64,000 nucleotides of DNA from contig CM053806.1 in assembly GCA_028671895.1 (NCBI GenBank), positions 23,261,001 to 23,325,000 of the forward strand, in the 5' to 3' direction. The position numbers were made by a program, and so were the translations under genes. This DNA is from Oenanthe sinensis (Eukaryota; Streptophyta; Magnoliopsida; Apiales; Apiaceae). This document shows positions 16,116 to 28,664 of the stretch, one piece after another. Numbering within the stretch: position 1 is the stretch's first letter; every line of letters begins with the position of its first letter. Below the pieces are notes generated by a model. That model was not told the DNA's origin. It was given only the letters and a program-made list of their open reading frames with translations, and searched no databases.

Positions 16116-18250
16116 CTACTATACCAAAATAATTTTCAAGTGATAAACTAGTTAGAGTGTCATACCATGTCCTTGACGATCTGTTTGAATCCCTACCTCC
16201 ATCATAGAGAGATTGGGAAGAGAATAATATACAAATTCCAATGATCTGCAACTTCAAAGTCCAGGAAGTGTTGTACATCAACTTCAACTTCTAACTCACC
16301 ATTCAGGAGTGCACTTGTTCACATTCATCTGATAGATATTCATGTTTGAATGTGTAATTGGTGATAGGAATATCATGTTATTAGGTCCTCATCTTGTTAG
16401 GCCCTAAAAGGATCAAGTTTCGTCACTGGTGCTTGCTGTTAGATCTTGAAAGTCCCGAAGATTCTGTTTCCATCATCGTCGATACCTTCTACTTGATAGT
16501 AACCTGTAGCAACCAGTTTGGCTTTGCCCCTCATAACAAATGCCAATATACATCAAGTTTCTGTGAACCCTTTCTGTACTAATTTCAGCTTCGACTTTAG
16601 TGGTCTGGGTTCCAGCTTCAGTTGTTTCTGCCTTCGAACTGATTGAGATCATCTTGCATTTGCAATCACCCAATCTGGATCAATCAGTGCTTCTTCAGTA
16701 TTCTTTGGGATTCTAGATGTTAGATCCCGAAAAATATATGTTCATTTTGATTAGCACTTCTAGCCTCTACTCAATAATCCGGTTTACTAAGAACTAGACT
16801 CAAGAATTGACTTTGACTTCAAACCTTTTGTCTTGGCAGATATATTCTTGATGTATTCTTTTGATCTTCATTGTGTTAAGTACGACTAGTAGATCCTTCT
16901 ATTATTTATTCCCACTGAGTTGTTGCTAGGATGTGTAGAAGATCATTTACCTTTTTCAGTGGATTCTGTTAAAGTTCACGAGTTGTGTAGTTTCACTACC
17001 ATTTCCACTAATAGGATCTGAATCACCATCGTTTTCATTGATTCCTTCTGCAACCTCAGTTTCATCATCAGTATCTGAATTTGACTCTGACGGGATGTCA
17101 AATTTCAATGATTCAGAATAGTCATTCATTTGAATGCTTAGGAGCTTGGTGTAGTAGGTTGAAACATTCAGACTTTCAATCACCTTCTAGTTTTACATCA
17201 TATATACCTTGAAAGCTTTCGACTTTAATGAGTAGCCGAGGAAAATTGTTCCATGAACCATAGCTTCAAACTTGCCAAGATTCTCATCTAAATCTTCAAT
17301 AAATATCAATTTCCTCCAAACACGCGAAAGAGCTTCAGTGTTTGCTTCTGGTTGGCCAGTAACTCATATGATGTCTTTTCACGATCTTATTGATTAAAGC
17401 AACATGATGTGTTAATTGCTTTAGCTTCAACGTACCTTTATTAGTGTAGACTTCATTTAGAACTTCATTCGCGAAATTCAGTTCCAATATCTGACTTCAA
17501 AGTTCTCACAGCTTACTTTGCTTCCAACTTGATCTTCCTGATGTAATCAATTACCATCTGTGATATTTTGTCTGTTGAATGCACGAACATCACCAACTTG
17601 TAACTAGGGTTGTCATCAACCACTACTAAGCATATTTCTTACATGACATAATTTGCTTCAGTGTGATGTTTTCATTGACTTCCCTATGTGACATACTTCA
17701 AAATGTCCTTCAAGATAGAATTCCATATGAAGCAGTCATCTCACCAATTTCATCTTTATTGGAGAATCCATTGTCTTGGTCAACAAGTGTGAGAGCTTCA
17801 TATGCCATAACTGACTCTTTACTGATGAAGCTTTACTGAAAAGTTCACTTCACCTTTGCATACAAAATCCATGTCAGCTACGAACAAACTTCATCACTCT
17901 CAGTTGAGTGAGCTTCCAACCTTCTTGTTTGAGATCAAACACTTTTCCTTTTCAATTCTTTTTTAGAAAACCCTTGACAAATAATTCATTAGTGCCCTGT
18001 AGATAGTGCTTAAGTCCTTCCACAAGAAAGATGCTTCCACTAATGAGAATTCCAAATATCATTATAGCCAAATCCCTTGTAAATCATTTGCTGTCATCTC
18101 CAAAGGTTACCATTGGGTAGGCTTTCTCAACCAACTATGATATTAGAGCTTTAATCTTAATCATGTGCCTCGAACAATAAATGTCACGAAGTCACATAAC
18201 TTTTGCCTTTTGTTACATACTCTGCAATCACAAATGATTAAGCTTCTTGA
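16116..18250 (-). pseudogene. pol: Element B pol remnant (RT, integrase, protease)
   Basis: Copia pol motifs can be read on the minus strand in shifting frames. RT: RTWYDTL (about 16153-16173) and a degenerate KAKLVATGYYQVEGID with DPDW upstream (16400-16690). Integrase C-terminal and linker region: 16950-17300. Integrase core: VVDDNPSYKLVMFVHSTD (about 17571-17625). Zinc region: about 17800-18000. Protease: CSRHM (about 18161-18175) followed by VTFGDDSK. Stops and frameshifts are frequent. Domain order matches D. The RT stops at 16116 because element A is inserted there. Confidence 0.8.
17568..17641 (-). repeat. 74-bp integrase segment, source copy
   Basis: Encodes the VVDD region of the B integrase. 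An identical 74-bp copy sits at 18407-18480, between the gag and protease remnants where it does not belong. Confidence 0.85.
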
Positions 18251-19020
18251 TACTCAACTTCAATTGAGTCCAGATGGGTTAGAGATATTATTGTCTACAG
18301 TGGTAACAACAGCTTAAATATGCATAAAAGCACACGGATAGAAGAACTAACAAATTAATTACTAATTCTGTCTAATCCATTTCTATTGTTGTTTAAAAAT
18401 TTTAACTTGTCTGTTGAATGCACGAACATCACCAACTTGTAACTAGGGTTGTCATCAACCACTACTAAGCATATTTCTTAGATAATTCTACTATCTTTTA
18501 ATCATTTTATCCCTAACAAGCAATACATGATCTAATATGGCATTTAAGTGCAACTATGTGAGTAGGAGCAAATCATGTGAAAATAAGCACATAAACAATT
18601 TTAAGAATATGCACAATATTTGAATAAAACATTATGAGCAATATCAAATTCCACATATACTTAACAAGTCATTTATCACAATAAGAACAAATATAAAATA
18701 TCTGATCTATGACCTGTTTGTCTATTTAGCAATTTTCACAACATTAGCAGAGGTATTAAATCATAGAAGATTTAAATCAAGTTCCAGTAAATGTTCAGGG
18801 ATACACCTAACCGTCTAGAACACCCTATCTAATTATAGATATTCATTTTACTACATAGACAATCAATTATGAAATGTACTAATTAAACTCATGAATCCTA
18901 GCATGCAATCTTATCCATAACAATCAATTAAGCATTTAAGTCCTAAGATGCTAACATGCTGACATGAATATAATACATCTCAATACCTAACAATCATACA
19001 GTTCTGAATTAAATAAATAT
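18251..19020. other. AT-rich stretch between B gag and pol remnants
   Basis: No coding similarity is visible apart from the displaced 74-bp segment. Read on the minus strand it starts with a donor-like CAG/GTACACATTC near 19036-19040 and ends with an acceptor-like GATTGCAG near 18225, so an intron-like or inserted segment is possible. Nothing else seen. Confidence 0.4.
18407..18480 (-). repeat. 74-bp integrase segment, displaced copy
   Basis: Perfect copy of 17568-17641 by eye, in the same orientation, in sequence otherwise unrelated to integrase. Confidence 0.85.
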
Positions 19021-20095
19021 ATACTAGTTAGAATGTGTACCTGTGAAGTGCTTAGTGATTCATCTCTAATGTTGGTTATTGATGCCAGATATCCATTTGG
19101 TTCATCACTGTCACTGATAGAATCAACCTTGCATTTAACTTCACCAATAATTGTTTTCCCTTACTGCATCCTCACTAATGCTTGAGATTTCTGCTTCAAC
19201 CCAACACAGTGTCTATCATCATTTGCTTGTACAAGCGTTTTCAAATTGTGTAGCAAACCCCTGATCTTGTCTTTCAAATATAAACCATCCCTGTCTTGCA
19301 ACCGCCTCTTGAATTGTTTTTGAAAATCTCCTTGTTGGAATCTATAGGTAATGACCTTGGATTAAGAATTGGGATTCTGTCTGAATCTGATATCACTGAA
19401 CTTCTTGTTTTCCCTACAGGCTTGACTTGCAGTCCAGTTCTCAAGTTATTCCAAAGTGTCAAATTCACTTATAACACCTTGACCACTACCTCGATCTACT
19501 ACATCTTCAATTCAGCTTCTTGGATCAATTCGTTTCTGTTCAGAGGTTCTCAACCTTGACTTCAATCAAATTTGGTTCCTGGGTCACAAATACAGTGGAT
19601 ATGCTAACAACCTGCTTTACCAAATATTATCTTCTTCAGTTCTTGTTCTAGTTCATAGGCCTTCAGCACATACAGGTCTTCTACAAACAATGTGGTTGTA
19701 TCCTGAAATCACTGTTGGTTGTAATCCCTGTGTTCCAGATGATCTGCAGCGTTATCACGAACTTCCTGTAATCTCACTGTAGAATAATCTTTAAGGCTTG
19801 TTCTGAGATTCCAGGTAGTCCAGTCTGTTCTCCTTCACTACTTCAAATCCCTTAGATTTTTCATCCAAAAATTCAACTCAAATTAACCAAAAACTGTACC
19901 CAAATTAATCTCTTCTTTTGCAGCTTCTAAAATATTAGTGGGATCCTATGGAGTAAACCTCTGAGGAAATTAATACCACTATTTTTTCAACCTGTTCCAG
20001 AATAAGTTTTATTGGATAATCTTCAGTCAATTTTTGATGTCTTCAATGCCCGGAAAAATCTTCAACTACAAATCCCTTGAGCACCCTCGAATTAA
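19021..20095 (-). pseudogene. gag: Element B gag remnant
   Basis: Degenerate Gag on the minus strand. The clearest match is VEDLYVLKAYELEQELKKII (about 19635-19690), the end of the copia Gag capsid region. Further on come DKIRGLLHNLKTLVQANDD (coiled-coil part, about 19210-19275) and an acidic stretch SISDSDEPNG (about 19090-19125) followed by SLSTSQVHILT, like the acidic tail found in Gags of this lineage. I did not find an intact zinc knuckle. Many stops. Confidence 0.6.
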
Positions 20096-21093
20096 TATTT
20101 AAGAAAAATTTAAATTTATAAAATTTTTAATTTTCTTAGAAAATAAATTAATCAAAAATTAAAATATACAACAAATTAATTTTCAGGAATTTCAAATTTT
20201 CTTAAAAATTAAAATATCGTAAATTAATATTTAAGAAACATTTTAGTTTTAAAAAATTTTAAATTTTCTGGAAAAATAAATAATTCTAAAATAAAAATTA
20301 AAAATAAAGGGTACAAAACATGGGGTACCAAACTGCAATTGGGTGTTAGTGGCACCAATTATTTTTGTGGTGCCTGTACAATGGAGTGCCAGTACAGGCG
20401 CAACAAAATCAATTAACTTTGAATTTTTTTTTCTTTTCGTTTAGGGGCGCCAACAAAGCTGAAGAGGAGGACAAACACAACTAAACTCGCATCTGCTTGA
20501 CTTGGTTTTTTTTTTTAAATTACGTTGCGCTGCGCCTGGAAGAATTAGCGCGTGTCTTCACCTACCAGCTGAGTCAACTGCACTTCAGGATAAATGAATG
20601 CTCGAGTACTACTGCTTTGATTTTAAAAAATGGACCAAGAATTGTTTAATAAATTTAAATCTTAAACTTTATTAAATTTATAAAATAAACTAATTAGAAT
20701 TTATAATATAAACAAATAAAAGTTTATAAAATAAATTTTATAAAAGTTAACAAAATAAATTTTATTTAAACTTTATTAAATAAACTAATTAAAATTTATA
20801 ACATAAACTAGTAAAAGTTTATAAAATAAATTTTATAAAAGTTTATGAAATAAATTTAATATAAAATTTATGAAATAAATTTAATATAAAATTTATGAAA
20901 TAAACTAATTAAAATTTATAACATAAACTAATAAAATTTTATAAAATAAATTTTATAAAGTTTATAAAATAAACTTATTAAAAGTTTATAATTAACTTTA
21001 TTTAACAAGGCCTCTAAACATTTTGAGTCCAAGCAATTTCGACAGCTTGAGCTTCACTGGGTTACGGATCCTGATTTGTATATCAATTAGTCC
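20096..21093. repeat. AT-rich leader of B with ~95-bp tandem repeat
   Basis: About 20640-21000 is a tandem array of AT-rich monomers (TTTATAAAATAAATTTTAT-like), the reverse complement of the array just after the B' PBS (40290-40730). Upstream, 20330-20540 contains GGCGCC/TTGCGCC-type words that also occur in the B LTR. No ORF. Confidence 0.7.
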
Positions 21094-21105
21094 GCTCTGA
21101 TACTA
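21094..21105 (-). other. Primer binding site of element B
   Basis: Minus strand reads TAGTATCAGAGC, one mismatch from the initiator-Met consensus, 2 nt from the LTR end at 21108. Confidence 0.75.
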
Positions 21106-21107
21106 AT

Positions 21108-22740
21108 TGTTGGGTCCCGAAGTATCGTAGAAGGGGGGTTGAATACGATACTCACAATAATTTAAATTCTTTTCGGAATTTACAGATATATAAATTATTG
21201 CTTCAAAGTGGGTTTGGTCATTTGTAGTGTTTAGGTGAGCTACCTACAAGGAAAAACTGAGTCCGTATGGAGTGATATCTAGGAGCCCTGAGCATTTTCT
21301 GTTAAAGAATCGGGTCCTAATATCTGACCGGGAGCAAGGTATGAGTGTGTATAAATTATTCCTTCTTGCCCCGGCCATGGCAGAAGCTTTTTAAAAAAAT
21401 TTTTGTGTTGGAGAAGATTACTCTCTTCTTTAATTGGTGTAGTCTTTAAATCAATAAAGTGAGCTGCTGTAATTTGATTGGCTGAAGGTTAAGTGGGGCC
21501 AAGAAATATTTGTTGCACCAAAATATTTTGTTGCGCCTGTAAAGTGTATCCCCTATGTAGCTTCAAGTGGCGCCTTTAATTACTTAACAAAAATTCTTCA
21601 AGTCAAGTAATATTTTTGTTGTGCCTGTCACATTGGACACCCTGTGAGAAATCAAGTGGCGCCATTCGGTTATCTTATTTGAACTTGAGACTCATGTTGC
21701 GCCACCTGCAGTGTATCCTCTGTGCAAAGTATTAGTGGCGCCTTGTTTTTTCATTTACATGGTCAAAGTGCAAGTTGGTCACTGCACTTTGACCCTCTTA
21801 TCATTGCTTGACTGAAGTTCTCCAACTTTCATTTCTTGTACCAAAGTCTTGTCACATTACACCCTGTACCCTGAGCTGTTTCCGTTCTTCGACTGTAGTT
21901 CAAAAACTTTCACTTTCTGTACCAAGGTTGTGACACTTTGCACCCTGCACCCTTTGAGCTGTTTAGCTGTTAAGCTGTTAGCTGTTTAGCTATTTGGTTG
22001 TAGCCTCTACAAATCACTTTTCGTACCTTAATAAATAACCGTTCTTTCCAAGTACGTTCTTCAACTTAATAATTCTTCTATAGTTAATACTCAGATTCCT
22101 TTCACAAACTGCTGACGCCTAGTACAACTGGTCTGGTTCACAGACGACTAACTTCGATCCAGGTCTTCATATTATTGTTTTACTTGCATTGTTAAGTTTG
22201 CAGCAACTTCATTGCTTCGAACACTGACTGTCAATAAATACTATAACTTCACTGAAATCTTTTCTGGTACTTAGACAACGTCTCCATTACTACCACAATC
22301 TTGAATACTTCATTCTCTGTTCTTCACTAACGCTTGAATATACAAATGAACTTCTTTCAGTGAGAATAACTCCAAGACTGCAGTTGTGTTCTTTAACCTT
22401 TGTCTTTATCCTTCTAGATTCCTATGCTTCGAACACTGTCTATCTTCAATCAATGCCTTTACACTAAAATCTTCTAGTGGCACTTCTATACTGAATCTTC
22501 AACACTTCTGAAACCCTGAAAGTCTTCAACCATTATTCTTTAATGAGGCATGAACATATTAATGAACTTCTCTCAATGACCTGTAGTAGACTTCAAAACT
22601 TCTTCTAATGTCTTGATTCACTGTATCTGCCTTGTCTTCATTTCTTCCTGATTTTTGTGTAGGCGTAGTATTATTTACTTGTCATGTTCTAGTGTTGAGT
22701 TATCACGATTACTATTCATACAGCTTCGTAATCTCACCAA
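21108..22740 (-). repeat. Element B 5' LTR
   Basis: On the minus strand the LTR ends CGGGACCCAACA at 21108; its start is set to about 22740 by comparison with B' and may be off by 20 bp. A hairpin AGTATCGTA/TACGATACT (21121-21129 and 21144-21152) encloses a 14-nt C-rich loop. The words AGTGGCGCC and TTGCGCC recur between 21490 and 21740. Positions 22330-22740 are duplicated at 30066-30476. Confidence 0.75.
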
Positions 22741-23130
22741 TAATAGTAATGCAAAATGTACTCCAATTAGAGCAAACCATCCCACCAAAACATGTTATTA
22801 ACCATTTAGTTGACAAGAACAAAAACAAGATTTTCTCTTCTTCTGATAAAAAATTACAATCAAGATCATCAGAATCAGCATATACATTGCCGAAGATTCC
22901 CAAACACTCTCTGCCGTTTAAATTATTTCAACCACTTTCTGATGTTTCTTCTTCTCTCAGGTACCAAATGGGCTCTTCCTTCTCATACTAAAAATTCAAA
23001 CTGTGTATCTCATTATACCATTAATCCACTTCAATCTTATGTTGCTTTGCCCCATATCACTTTTGACCCTAACAAATTATTTCTCTTCCTGTTTTTACTA
23101 TTTTAAGTCTCTCGGCGCCCTCCCTCTTTT
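22741..23130 (+). other. Possible host exon fragment next to elements B and C
   Basis: This is pre-insertion sequence between the B LTR and element C. A plus-strand frame from ATG 22750 reads about 70 residues of ordinary composition (MQNVLQLEQTIPPKHVI...) to CTCTCAG/GTACCAAATG near 22961, which fits a splice donor. The flank right of element C has TTTTTTCTCTTAG (about 32446-32458), a possible acceptor. I do not recognise the protein. The segment is duplicated at 30477-30866. It could equally be chance. Confidence 0.25.
23126..23130. other. Target site duplication of element C (left copy)
   Basis: CTTTT before the LTR at 23131. It matches CTTTT after the distal LTR at 32425-32429; the duplicated flank also has it at 30862-30866. 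Confidence 0.8.
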
Positions 23131-24684
23131 TGTTGGGTTCCGAGGCATAAAACGCAGTGGATTAAACGTAAATATAACGAAAAAAATTTGGAACCCTAAC
23201 GCAGGATCATGTATAATCATGGACTGATTATGGTGAAACGGAATCATACCTTTGTTTGGTCTTGACTTTCACGAACTCAACGGAGATCCTAGCTTTCACG
23301 ACTTGTGTCTTCCTCTCGAAAATACCTCTATGGTATCCACACGAGCACCTTCAAGAACGTCTCACGATCTTGATTACGGAATGAATGTACTAGCCTCCTT
23401 TGATGATTTCGAATTTGTCTCTGCCTTTTCTATGTGGCTGCTCTTCTAGGGTTTTCTTATCAAAACGTTAACCCTTATTAACCCTACATTATCTATTTAT
23501 AAATTGGTTAATAGGCCCATAATAGCAACACATAACAGCAAAGCCTAACCCATGTAGGTTTAGGATTAAATAATAAAACCGAATTTTATTATTTAATTAA
23601 TAACTAAGTCACACTTAATTATTAATGGCAGAATTCAAATTCGAATTTATATTATTTCAATTAATTAAGTCTCACTTAATTAATACAATAAAATTCAAAT
23701 AATCATCAATTAATTTAAATCTATAATTTAAATTTATTATTCCTTTAAGTACTCTATGTGTGTGACCCTATAGGCTATTATTTAATTAGCAATAATTTTA
23801 TTCTCCAATAAAATTATAAACAATGAGCGGTATCTAGTAATACATCATTGCTACCCAATTAAATAATAATTAAATCGTGATTCGATAAAACCTTTCGTGA
23901 TTCATGTTTCCGTGTAATATAATCCCTTTAACCATATATATTATAGATTAAACTCGAGGCATGTATTTAGTCACCCTCTTCAACATTTAATCCGGGTTTA
24001 CTTGATCCATGAGTAGACTATGAAAACAAATCATTATTTGAGCACGGCCATGCATTTTATAGTCTCACTCAATCAAGAGGCCAATAATATCTCTCCTAAT
24101 TATAGGAGGGTTAAATCCTTTATCTATCATTCATATTTCTCATGCGACTCATGATATACCCGATGTCCACTTTTATCATTACCCGGTCAAAGGTAACTTT
24201 TAATGTAGTCAAAGTATATTAATCCTCGTATAGAAATATAATGATCTCAAGTCAGAGGATCATTACACCATTATCACTGTGAGTCTTTCTTATGACTTTA
24301 TTAAACATGAAAAATCTCACTGTGGGTCTGTCCAGTACCATGTACTCCTGCATGTACCTATGTGTTGACTTTAGTATCCCCATACTTATAACTAGTGAGA
24401 TGTGGTTATCTGTCAAACAACATACTAGTCTATTTATGTATTATTATTGTCCTATAATAATAATACTCGACTAGGGACATTTAAGAATATGATATATTAT
24501 ATAATCTCAAGTTCAAGTCATGTACTAAACTATACAATGTGTATCATGATTCTAAGGACATTTATTATGCTAACAAATATATCGCAGTAATTAAAGTCAT
24601 AATAAATACGTTTATTGAATAATCAATTGACATAAAGTTTATCAAAATAAACATTGTATTGCCCCTAGGGCACCTACACCAACA
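23131..24684 (-). repeat. Element C 3' LTR
   Basis: 1554 bp bounded by TGTTGGGTTCCGAG and CACCTACACCAACA. On the minus strand it follows the polypurine tract GTGCAAGTGGGAGAT (24685-24699). It lacks the C-loop hairpin of the SIRE-like families. About 20 differences by eye from the copy at 30867-32424. Confidence 0.93.
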
Positions 24685-24699
24685 ATCTCCCACTTGCAC
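24685..24699 (-). other. Polypurine tract of element C
   Basis: Minus strand reads GTGCAAGTGGGAGAT directly before the 3' LTR. Confidence 0.75.
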
Positions 24700-27600
24700 T
24701 AGAGCCAATCACCCATGTATCTAATACCCATGGAACTAGTGTGACCGTCGTGCTTCTTCTGCGACAAGCCTTTGGTCAGTGGGTCTGCAATGTTATCATT
24801 TGTGTGCACTTTACATATGTGTATGTCACCCCTTTCATTAATCTCTCGATTGAGGTGATATCTCCCGAGTATGTGTTTGGTTCGGGAGTGAGCTCTAGGT
24901 TCTTTAGCCTGTGCAATGGCTCCATTATTATCGCAGTATAGATCAATGGGATCTGCGATCGATGGAACCACTCCCAAATTAGTAATGAATTTTCGAATCC
25001 AAACAGCTTCATTTGCCGCTTCACAAGCTGCAATGTACTCAGCCTCCATTGTAGAATCAGCTACTGTTTCTTGTTTTGAACTCTTCCAACTTACAGCACC
25101 TCCGTTTAGACAAAACACAAAACCAGACTGTGATACAGTATCATCCCTATCTGTTTGAAAACTTGCATCGGTGTAACCTTTTACAACCAGTTTTTCCTCT
25201 CCTCCATACACCAAGAATGAATCTTTAGTCCTTTTCAAGTACTTTAGAATATTCTTGACAGCCGTCCAGTGACCTTCACCTGGATTAGATTGGTATCTAC
25301 TCGTCATGCTTAAAGCATACGAAACATCTGGGCGAGTACATACCATCGCATACATGATGGATCCAATTGCTGAGGCATATGGAACCTTACTCATGTGGTC
25401 CTTGTCATCCAATGATTTCGGACACTGATCTTTAGAGATCGTTATCCCTTGAGACACGGGGACATATCCCCTTTTTACATTTTGCATACCAAAACGATGC
25501 AAAACCTTATCGATGTATGTACTCTGACTTAGACCGATCATCCTTCTAGATCTATCCCTATAGATCCTCATTCCTAGAATGTAGGATGCTTCTCCTAAGT
25601 TTTTCATAGAGAAGTTGCTCCCTAACCAAATCTTAACAGCCTTGAGAGAAGGTATGTCATTCCCCATTAGTAGTATGTCATCAACATATAGTACTATGAA
25701 TGCCACATGGCTCCCACTAACCTTCTTGTAAACACAAGGTTCATCTTCGTTTTGAACAAAGCCATACTCTTTGATTGTTTCATCAAAACGGATATTCCAT
25801 CTCCTAGAGGCTTGCTTCAATCCATAAATGGATCGACGTAATTTACATACCTTGCTAACATTCCTTGGATCGACAAAACCTTCAGGTTGTGTCATGTACA
25901 CATCCACATCCTCTTTAAGGATTCCGTTAAGGAAGGCTGTTTTGACATCCATTTTCCAGATTTCATACTCATGGAATGCTGCAATAGCAAGCAAAATCCT
26001 TATGGACTTGACCATAGCCACTGGTGAGAAAGTCTCATCATAGTCAATACCATGAATTTGTCTGAAACCTTTTGCAACCAGCCTTGCTTTATAGGTCTGA
26101 ACATTTCCATCCATGTCAGTTTTCTTCTTGAAAACCCATTTGCACCCTATGGGTTTTACCCCTTCAGGTGGATCAACCAAAGTCCATACTCGGTTTTCGT
26201 ACATGGAATCCATCTCAGATTTCATGGCTTCTAGCCATCTCTTAGAGTCTGGACTGTTCATAGCATCTTGGTATGTGAGAGGCTCATCTTCGTCTATGAA
26301 CATCAAATCACCACATTGAGTCAAGAGAAATCCATATCTCTCTGGCTCATGGCGAATTCTACCAGTTCTACGAACAACCTGTGTTTGTTGAGGATTATCA
26401 TTATCCTGCTCTTGTTCCAGTTCAGGTTCAATACTATTTTGTGGTTCTCGATCTTCATCGAGGTCTATAGTTCTCCCACTGTTTCTTTTGGAAATAAAAT
26501 CTCTTTCCATGAAAACAGCATCTCGAGCAATGAACACTTTCTGCTCAGAAGGACTATAGAAATAGTACGCCTTTGTTTCCTTACGGTATCCCACAAAATT
26601 GCACTCTTCATATTTAGGTCCAAGCTTGTCAGATACTTGACGCTTCACAAACGCCTTGCATCCCCAAACTTTCATAAAGCTCATGTTTGACCGTTTCTTC
26701 TCCCATATCTCATATGGAGTCTTTTGAACCTTCTTAGTAGGAACACGGTTAAGTGTGAAAGCTGCTGTTTCTAAAGCATAACCCTAGAAACTAATTGGAA
26801 GATCTGCATGACTCATCATCGATCGCACCATGTCCAACAAGGTGCGATTTTTCCTCTCTGAAACTCCATTCCATTGAGGTGTACCTGGCGGAGTGAGTTG
26901 TGATACAATACCACACTCCTTTAAATAATCTTTAAATTCTGTGCTCAAGTATTCTCCTCCACGATCAGATCGTAAGATTTTAATACTTGTGCCTCCGCCA
27001 ATTTGCTTCTCTATTTCAGCCTTGTATTCTTTGAACTTTTCAAAAGAATCGGATTTATTCTTCATAAGATATACATATCCATATCTACTGAAATCATCAG
27101 TAAATGTTATGAAGTAGTAGTAGCCTCCTCTAGCCATCACACGCATTGGGCCGCATACATCACTATGTATTAGCTCCAGACGTTCAGTGGCCCTTTGACC
27201 CTTACCAGTGAAAGGGGCTTTAGTCATTTTACCAAGCAAACAAGATTCGCATTCTTGGTATGATTCAAAATCAAACTTATCCAAATATCCATCCTTATGT
27301 AATTTGGATATGCGTTTCTCATTTATATGGCCTAGACGACAATGCCAGATGTATGTTTGATTTGAGTCATTAACTTTAAGTCGTTTGTTTTCTATATTAT
27401 AGACAGGATTATCTAAGTCAAGAACATATAAACCATTAAACAAACGTGCAACACCATAGGCTAAATCATTCAAAGCAAAAGAGCAACTGTTGTTCTTTAT
27501 TGTAAACGAAAAACCTTTCTTGTCCAAACAAGAAACAGAAATAATGTTTCTGCGAATCGCAGGCACGTAATAACAATTTTCCAGTTCTAAAACTAGCCCA

Positions 27601-28664
27601 GAGGGCAAAGATAAATAATATGTTCCTATAGCTAAAGCAGCAACTCTTGCTCCATTGGCAACTCGTAGGTCCATTTCTCCTTTAGCCAATGTCCTACTTC
27701 TCTGCATTTCCTGCACATTTATACAAATGTGAGAAGCACATCCAGTATCCAATACCCAAGATGTAGAAATAGACAGATTGACTTCTATAACATAAATACC
27801 TGAAGTAGAAGCTTGCTCAGCCCTCTTCTTCTTCAGATCCTCCAAGTAAACTGAACAGTTTCTCTTCCAGTGACCAGTTTTATTACAGTAGTGACATTCA
27901 CCCTTAGCGACCCCACCTTTAGGCTTTAAAGCCTGTTTAGGACCTGACTTTGGCTTGGGTGTAGAATCAGAACCTGTCTTCTTCTTACCCTTCCACTTGC
28001 CTTTCCCTTTGGCCTTACCTTTATTGCCCACAATCAGTATGGGAGCAGGTTCAGCCGTCTTCATGTTGGTCTCATATGTTCTCAACATAGCCAACAATTC
28101 AGTAGGTGTTTTGTCAAATTCATTCATATTGTAGTTCATAACAAACTGAGTGAATTTGTTGTTCAAAGAATTCAAGATTAGGTCAATACCAGTTTCCGGA
28201 CCAATCGGGAAACCCAAAGTATCAAGATACTCAATGTAACCAATCATCTTCAGAACATGTGGGCCAACTGGTTCACTTGCCCCTTGTTTGCAATTAAAAA
28301 GTGACTTACTCGTGTTGAACCTTTCTTGACGAGTTTGGCTTGCAAACATGCTTTGCAAGTGCTCATAGATAGTATATGCATCCATATGCACATGCTTTCT
28401 TTGAAGCTCAGCACTCATAGTTGCCAACATAAGACATGCAACATCAGTTGCATCATTCTCATCCTTTGTGTGGGCCGCTCGTTCCTCAACAGTAGCGCCC
28501 TCAGGAAGGGGACCTGCCAGAGGAATATCAATGACATGAAGCTTGCGCTCCTTCCTGAGGACAATCCTCAAATTCCTCTGCCAGTCTAGGAAGTTGTTTC
28601 CTCCTGTCAGCTTATCCTTCTCAAGGACAGATCGTACGGATAGTGTGTTTGTGTTGTTTGTCAT
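24699..28664 (-). pseudogene. gag-pol: Element C Gag-Pol, single frame with one stop
   Basis: From ATG 28664 (MTNNTNTLSVRSVLEKDKL) to the stop at 24699-24701 there is one frame of about 1321 codons. It is interrupted only by TAG at 26784-26786, inside PISF*GYALETAAF where related integrases have Trp. Domains: Gag capsid region (residues 1-220), a Lys/Gly-rich linker, zinc knuckle CHYCNKTGHWKRNC, protease WVLDTGCASHIC, integrase zinc region (WHCRLGHI...CESCLLGK), integrase core (HSDVCGPM, LRSDRGGEY, QWNGVSERKNRT), RT (KARLVAKGFRQ, YVDDILL), RNase H (YTDASF, STMEAEYIA, CDNNGAIA). The upstream in-frame ATG at 28748 precedes a non-conserved stretch, so 28664 is preferred. Gag and Pol are fused, unlike D. 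One mutation from open. Confidence 0.93.

Larger units (their letters stand above)
16116..22740 (-). mobile_element. Element B: old SIRE-like copia on the minus strand
   Basis: From right to left: LTR (21108 to about 22740), PBS (21094-21105), AT-rich leader, gag remnants (about 19020-20095), protease, integrase and RT remnants down to 16116, where element A has inserted. The 3' part lies beyond the left edge. Every reading frame is heavily broken, so this is the oldest member of the left nest. Its LTR is related to that of B' in the right nest. Confidence 0.8.

Noticed and set aside
20640..21000. Satellite DNA or replication origin
   Set aside because: The AT-rich array sits just after the PBS and recurs at the same place in B', so it belongs to the retroelement leader.
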